Below, in pieces: positions 7,242 to 9,425 of a DNA stretch of 9,425 nt. The notes under the pieces are model-generated. The model was not told the origin of the DNA and searched no databases. It saw only the letters and a list, made by a program, of their open reading frames with translations. The stretch comes from Methylococcaceae bacterium (GTDB taxonomy: Bacteria; Pseudomonadota; Gammaproteobacteria; Methylococcales; Methylomonadaceae): positions 1-9,425 of the forward strand of contig CANNNN010000080.1 in NCBI GenBank assembly GCA_947506075.1. The letters run 5' to 3'. Each line of letters begins with the position of its first letter. Position 1 is the first letter of the stretch. Made by a program: the position numbers and the translations under genes.

Positions 7242-7260
7242 AAGCTTTCAGTAACCTTTC
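7242..7260 (-). promoter_or_regulatory. direct-repeat operator candidate upstream of the transporter operon
   Basis: On the minus strand the sequence is GAAAGGTTACTGAAAGCTT: two 8-bp half-sites (GAAAGGTT and GAAAGCTT) with a 3-bp gap, an 11-bp period. Head-to-tail half-sites about one helical turn apart are typical of OmpR/PhoB-family regulators. The same element occurs upstream of the adjacent response regulator gene at 9374-9392 with 16 of 19 bases identical. It sits about 130-150 bp upstream of the NuoM-like start codon. Binding by the neighbouring regulator is inferred. Confidence 0.6.
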
Positions 7261-7282
7261 AAATAGATAGGTTAGCCTTAGC

Positions 7283-7317
7283 GTAACCCGAAGTTTTTCG
7301 CGCGAATGTCGGGTTAC
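7283..7317. repeat. stem-loop overlapping the kinase stop codon
   Basis: GTAACCCGA (7283-7291) pairs perfectly with TCGGGTTAC (7309-7317). The 17-nt loop contains the 10-bp palindrome TTCGCGCGAA (7297-7306), so the structure can stack further. The right arm includes the TAA stop of the histidine kinase (7316-7314). No T-tract follows on the minus strand, so it is not a textbook Rho-independent terminator, though it may block or stabilise the 3' end. The TCGGGTTACGCTAAGGCTAACC part resembles dispersed GTCGGGTTACGC repeats of proteobacteria (recalled, not searched). Confidence 0.6.
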
Positions 7318-8693
7318 AAAGCCTTAAAAACCAAATCAATGCGGGTTCCCCCGGTAGCACTGGCGCGGCTTAACGCTAGCCGTGCTTGATGCAGATCGGC
7401 AAACTCCTTGACGATTGCCAGTCCCAAACCGCAACCGTCGCCGGAACTGCCGGGAATACGATAAAAACGTTCGAAAACTTTGTCTGTTTCTAATTCGGCT
7501 ATGCCCGGGCCATCATCTTCGACGCTCAGACGAGGCGATGGATGACGCTCAACTTTAACCACAATGTTACCCTGATCATGGCCGTAACAAATGGCGTTAT
7601 CCAGTAAATTTGCCAGCAGTTCCCGTAACAAAATCTCGTCACCCTGCACATACAGCGGGTCCGTTCCGCCTTCAAAGCTGATTTCGATATGGCGCTGCAT
7701 GGCTTTAGGCACCCAGTCCATACAGGTTTCTTTAGCCAGTTTGCACAAATCTACCGGCCGCAATTCATAATCGCCATTGATGGGTTCCGAGCGGGCTAAA
7801 ATCAATAATTGCGTGGTCAGATGCGACATGCGGTCGGCACAGCCCTGAATATGCATCAGTGCCGGTTTCATCGCAGGCAAATCCTGTTCCCTCATGGCGA
7901 GCTCTACTTGCAGCTTTAAGCCAGCCAGTGGCGTGCGCAATTGATGCGCGGCATTGGCAATAAAACGTTGCTGGCTGGCAATGGCGGATGTAAGGCGTTC
8001 CAGTAATTCATTGATGGTATCGGTCAGTGTGCGCACTTCCAGAAAAACATGCTGTTCTGGAATAGGCAGCAAGTCGCGTGATGAACGTCGGGCAATTTCA
8101 TCGGCCAAAGCATGTAAGGGCTGCAAGCCGCGTTTTACGCCGACTAGCAGATAAATACCTGTCAGTAATACCAGTGCGAACTGAGGCACAAGATCGGCCA
8201 GTAAAATATCCAACATCATGCTCCGTCGCTTATTCAAGGTTTCTGCGACATGGACAAAAATTTTTTCCTGGGTGTTTTCGCGAGCAATCAACATAGAGAC
8301 CACCCTGACCGGTTCCCCATACATCTCGTCATCAAAATAGACGGGATGAGCCCAGTCGATTTTTTTAGCAGTAGACGGTTCGGGAACGAATTTGTCGCCC
8401 GCAATGATGCCTTTTTGTTCCGATATTATCTTGAAATAGGTTTTATCTGATTCATCCCATTTGAAAATCTCCAGCGCGGCGGGGGGCAATTCCACGACAA
8501 CCTTGCCTGCGCTGACTTTTATTTCCTGGGTTAACGAGCGTGCGGAATCAAGCAGCCAACGATCATAAGCCACGTCGACATGATGCAAGGTGACAAAATA
8601 AGACAGCACGGATTCGCAGCTGATGAACAAAATCAGCGGAACAGCCAGGCGTAACAGAATTTCAGATTTAAGGCTACGTTTATTATTCATCAT
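7314..8693 (-). CDS. sensor histidine kinase, TctE/QseC-like, with 2CSK_N-type periplasmic sensor
   Basis: This inner-membrane kinase has 459 residues. TM1 lies at about 11-35 and TM2 at about 162-187, enclosing a periplasmic sensor of about 125 residues. The sensor begins VAYDRWLLDSARSL (41-54), the pattern of the 2CSK_N (sCache-like) domain seen in TctE-type carboxylate sensors. A HAMP region follows (188-240). The dimerisation and phosphoacceptor helix has FIANAAHQLRTPL with His250. The ATPase domain shows the N box (LLANLLDNA, Asn362 and Asn366), G1 (DDGPGI, 393-398), F box (VFERFYR, 406-412) and G2 (GDGCGLGLAIVKE, 418-430), so it should be active. Its start overlaps the regulator gene by 11 bp, implying coupled translation. 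Two consecutive ATG codons (8693 and 8690) make the exact start uncertain by one residue. The ligand is unknown. Proximity to the dab genes makes an inorganic-carbon or carboxylate-related cue a reasonable guess, no more. Confidence 0.96.
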   Translation of the reverse strand: MMNNKRSLKSEILLRLAVPLILFISCESVLSYFVTLHHVDVAYDRWLLDSARSLTQEIKVSAGKVVVELPPAALEIFKWDESDKTYFKIISEQKGIIAGDKFVPEPSTAKKIDWAHPVYFDDEMYGEPVRVVSMLIARENTQEKIFVHVAETLNKRRSMMLDILLADLVPQFALVLLTGIYLLVGVKRGLQPLHALADEIARRSSRDLLPIPEQHVFLEVRTLTDTINELLERLTSAIASQQRFIANAAHQLRTPLAGLKLQVELAMREQDLPAMKPALMHIQGCADRMSHLTTQLLILARSEPINGDYELRPVDLCKLAKETCMDWVPKAMQRHIEISFEGGTDPLYVQGDEILLRELLANLLDNAICYGHDQGNIVVKVERHPSPRLSVEDDGPGIAELETDKVFERFYRIPGSSGDGCGLGLAIVKEFADLHQARLALSRASATGGTRIDLVFKAL

Positions 8694-9357
8694 CTGACCG
8701 TTCCAGCAAATAACCGAGTCCGCGCACCGTTCTGATCAGCGTGCCAAACGGTTCAATGCGTTTACGCAGACGATGGATGTAGATTTCCACGGCATTATCG
8801 GTCAGTGCGTCGCCGTCGACGGTCAGCCGTTGCGCGATGCGGTCCTTGCTGACGACTTTTCCGGCTTGTAGCAGCAGTATTTCCAGCACCCCATATTCCC
8901 GCGCCGACAGATTAATCGTTTGTCCATTCACTAAGAGCTGATGATTATGGGTGTCCAGCGTCAAGCGACCGAGCACAATATCGTTGCTAAAGCCGCCGTA
9001 ACAACGTCGAATCAGTGCGTGAACCCTGGCTTCCAATTCCCGAAGCTCGAAAGGTTTGCTCATATAGTCGTCGGCGCCCTGTTCGATGCCGTTGATCCTG
9101 TCGTTGACACCGTCACGCGCCGTCAATATTAAAACCGGTAGCGGAATTTTCCGGCTGCGCAGTTTACGTAACCATTCCAGGCCATCCATATCCGGCAGAC
9201 CTAAATCCAGTACGATCAAATCGAAGTCTTGCGCCAGCAGCAGCTGTTCTGCGTAAGCGCCGGTCGAGGCGCCGGTCACCGAATAACCGCTGGCGTTCAG
9301 GGTATGAGTCAAGCCGTCGGCCAGCACGACATCATCCTCTATTAATAAAATGTTCAT
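8683..9357 (-). CDS. OmpR-family response regulator (QseB/PmrA/TctD-like)
   Basis: The protein has 224 residues, the full family length. The receiver domain (1-115) has the acidic pair Asp8/Asp9, the phosphoacceptor Asp51 in IVLDLGLPDMDG, Thr79 in LILTARD and Lys101 in SKPFEL. The winged-helix DNA-binding domain (about 125-220) has the recognition-helix region NAVEIYIHRLRKRI (178-191) and the wing motif IRTVRGLGYLL. It is the cognate partner of the overlapping kinase downstream. Phosphorylated, it should bind head-to-tail direct repeats as a dimer. Such an element lies 17 bp upstream of its own start (9374-9392), suggesting autoregulation, and a second lies before the transporter operon. The start MNILLIEDD is the standard family N-terminus. 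Oddly, the bases just upstream (CTCCTGAACAG) contain no recognisable Shine-Dalgarno sequence. Subfamily naming beyond QseB/PmrA/TctD-like is not possible by eye. Confidence 0.97.
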   Translation of the reverse strand: MNILLIEDDVVLADGLTHTLNASGYSVTGASTGAYAEQLLLAQDFDLIVLDLGLPDMDGLEWLRKLRSRKIPLPVLILTARDGVNDRINGIEQGADDYMSKPFELRELEARVHALIRRCYGGFSNDIVLGRLTLDTHNHQLLVNGQTINLSAREYGVLEILLLQAGKVVSKDRIAQRLTVDGDALTDNAVEIYIHRLRKRIEPFGTLIRTVRGLGYLLERSDDE

Positions 9358-9373
9358 CTGTTCAGGAGGTGGC

Positions 9374-9392
9374 GAAAGGTTCTTGAAAGGTT
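9374..9392 (+). promoter_or_regulatory. direct-repeat operator candidate upstream of the response regulator gene
   Basis: GAAAGGTTCTTGAAAGGTT consists of two identical 8-bp half-sites with a 3-bp spacer (11-bp period). It lies 17-35 bp upstream of the regulator's start codon and reads on the opposite strand to that gene. The matching element at 7242-7260 reads on the transporter operon's own strand. The position would overlap the regulator's promoter or leader, so autoregulation is plausible, in either direction. It could also serve a divergent gene beyond the right edge. Confidence 0.6.
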
Positions 9393-9425
9393 AACAGGCT
9401 AGGATATGCATCACCAGGCTATCCA
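9393..9425. other. right-edge non-coding sequence
   Basis: The last 33 bases lie upstream of the response regulator gene and probably hold its promoter. A plus-strand ATG at 9406-9408 stays open for the remaining six codons, but that is too little to call a gene. Confidence 0.3.

Larger units (their letters stand above)
7114..7313. other. regulatory intergenic region between the kinase gene and the transporter operon
   Basis: These 200 bp separate two minus-strand gene groups and contain no credible gene. In transcription order they hold a stem-loop at the kinase stop, a 19-bp direct-repeat element (7260-7242), a 14-bp perfect palindrome (7222-7209), a candidate promoter (7192-7165) and the ribosome binding site of the NuoM-like gene. 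The density of symmetric elements and the AT-rich composition suggest this is the control region of the inorganic carbon transport operon, which is probably transcribed separately from the two-component genes. Confidence 0.65.

Noticed and set aside
7283..7317. Rho-independent terminator of the kinase gene
   Set aside because: The hairpin is good but no T-run follows on the transcribed strand.
9406..9425. Start of a divergent plus-strand gene
   Set aside because: Only six codons are visible and no well-spaced ribosome binding site precedes the ATG.

Overview
All six protein genes supported here lie on the minus strand, so the window reads biologically from right to left. Base composition is near 50% GC. 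The protein families (a TctE/QseC-like kinase with a QseB/PmrA-like regulator, and a long DabA/DUF2309 protein) point to a proteobacterium, most likely a gammaproteobacterium. A Methylococcales-type methanotroph or a sulfur- or ammonia-oxidising relative would fit, but nothing in the window settles the lineage.

Right part (about 7314-9357): a two-component system. An OmpR-family response regulator (9357-8683) overlaps by 11 bp a sensor histidine kinase with a periplasmic TctE-type sensor region (8693-7314). About 200 bp of non-coding DNA (7114-7313) then precedes the transporter genes. It holds a stem-loop at the kinase stop codon, a candidate operator, a 14-bp palindrome and a possible promoter.

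Central and left part (1-7113): a dissolved-inorganic-carbon transport locus of the Dab type. In order of transcription it holds a NuoM-like antiporter subunit (7113-5623), DabA (5614-2291, with the Cys/Asp/His/Cys carbonic-anhydrase-like zinc residues), DabB (2291-735, NuoL-like, start codon overlapping the dabA stop), a 230-bp repeat-rich gap, and the N-terminal 168 residues of a second NuoM-like protein running off the left edge (504-1). The likely system is a membrane complex in which proton flow through NuoL/M-like subunits drives vectorial CO2 hydration or bicarbonate accumulation by DabA. It differs from the minimal two-gene DAB system in having three antiporter-like subunits.

The most interesting observation is that a 19-bp direct-repeat element (two 8-bp half-sites, 11-bp period) occurs just upstream of the response regulator gene (9374-9392) and again upstream of the transporter operon (7242-7260, 16 of 19 bases identical). 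This suggests that the two-component system controls both itself and inorganic carbon uptake. Other points of note are an array of degenerate 7-bp repeats inserted in frame in dabA, an unusually short membrane region in the C-terminal half of DabB, a displaced key glutamate in the second NuoM-like protein, and dispersed-repeat remnants between dabB and that gene.
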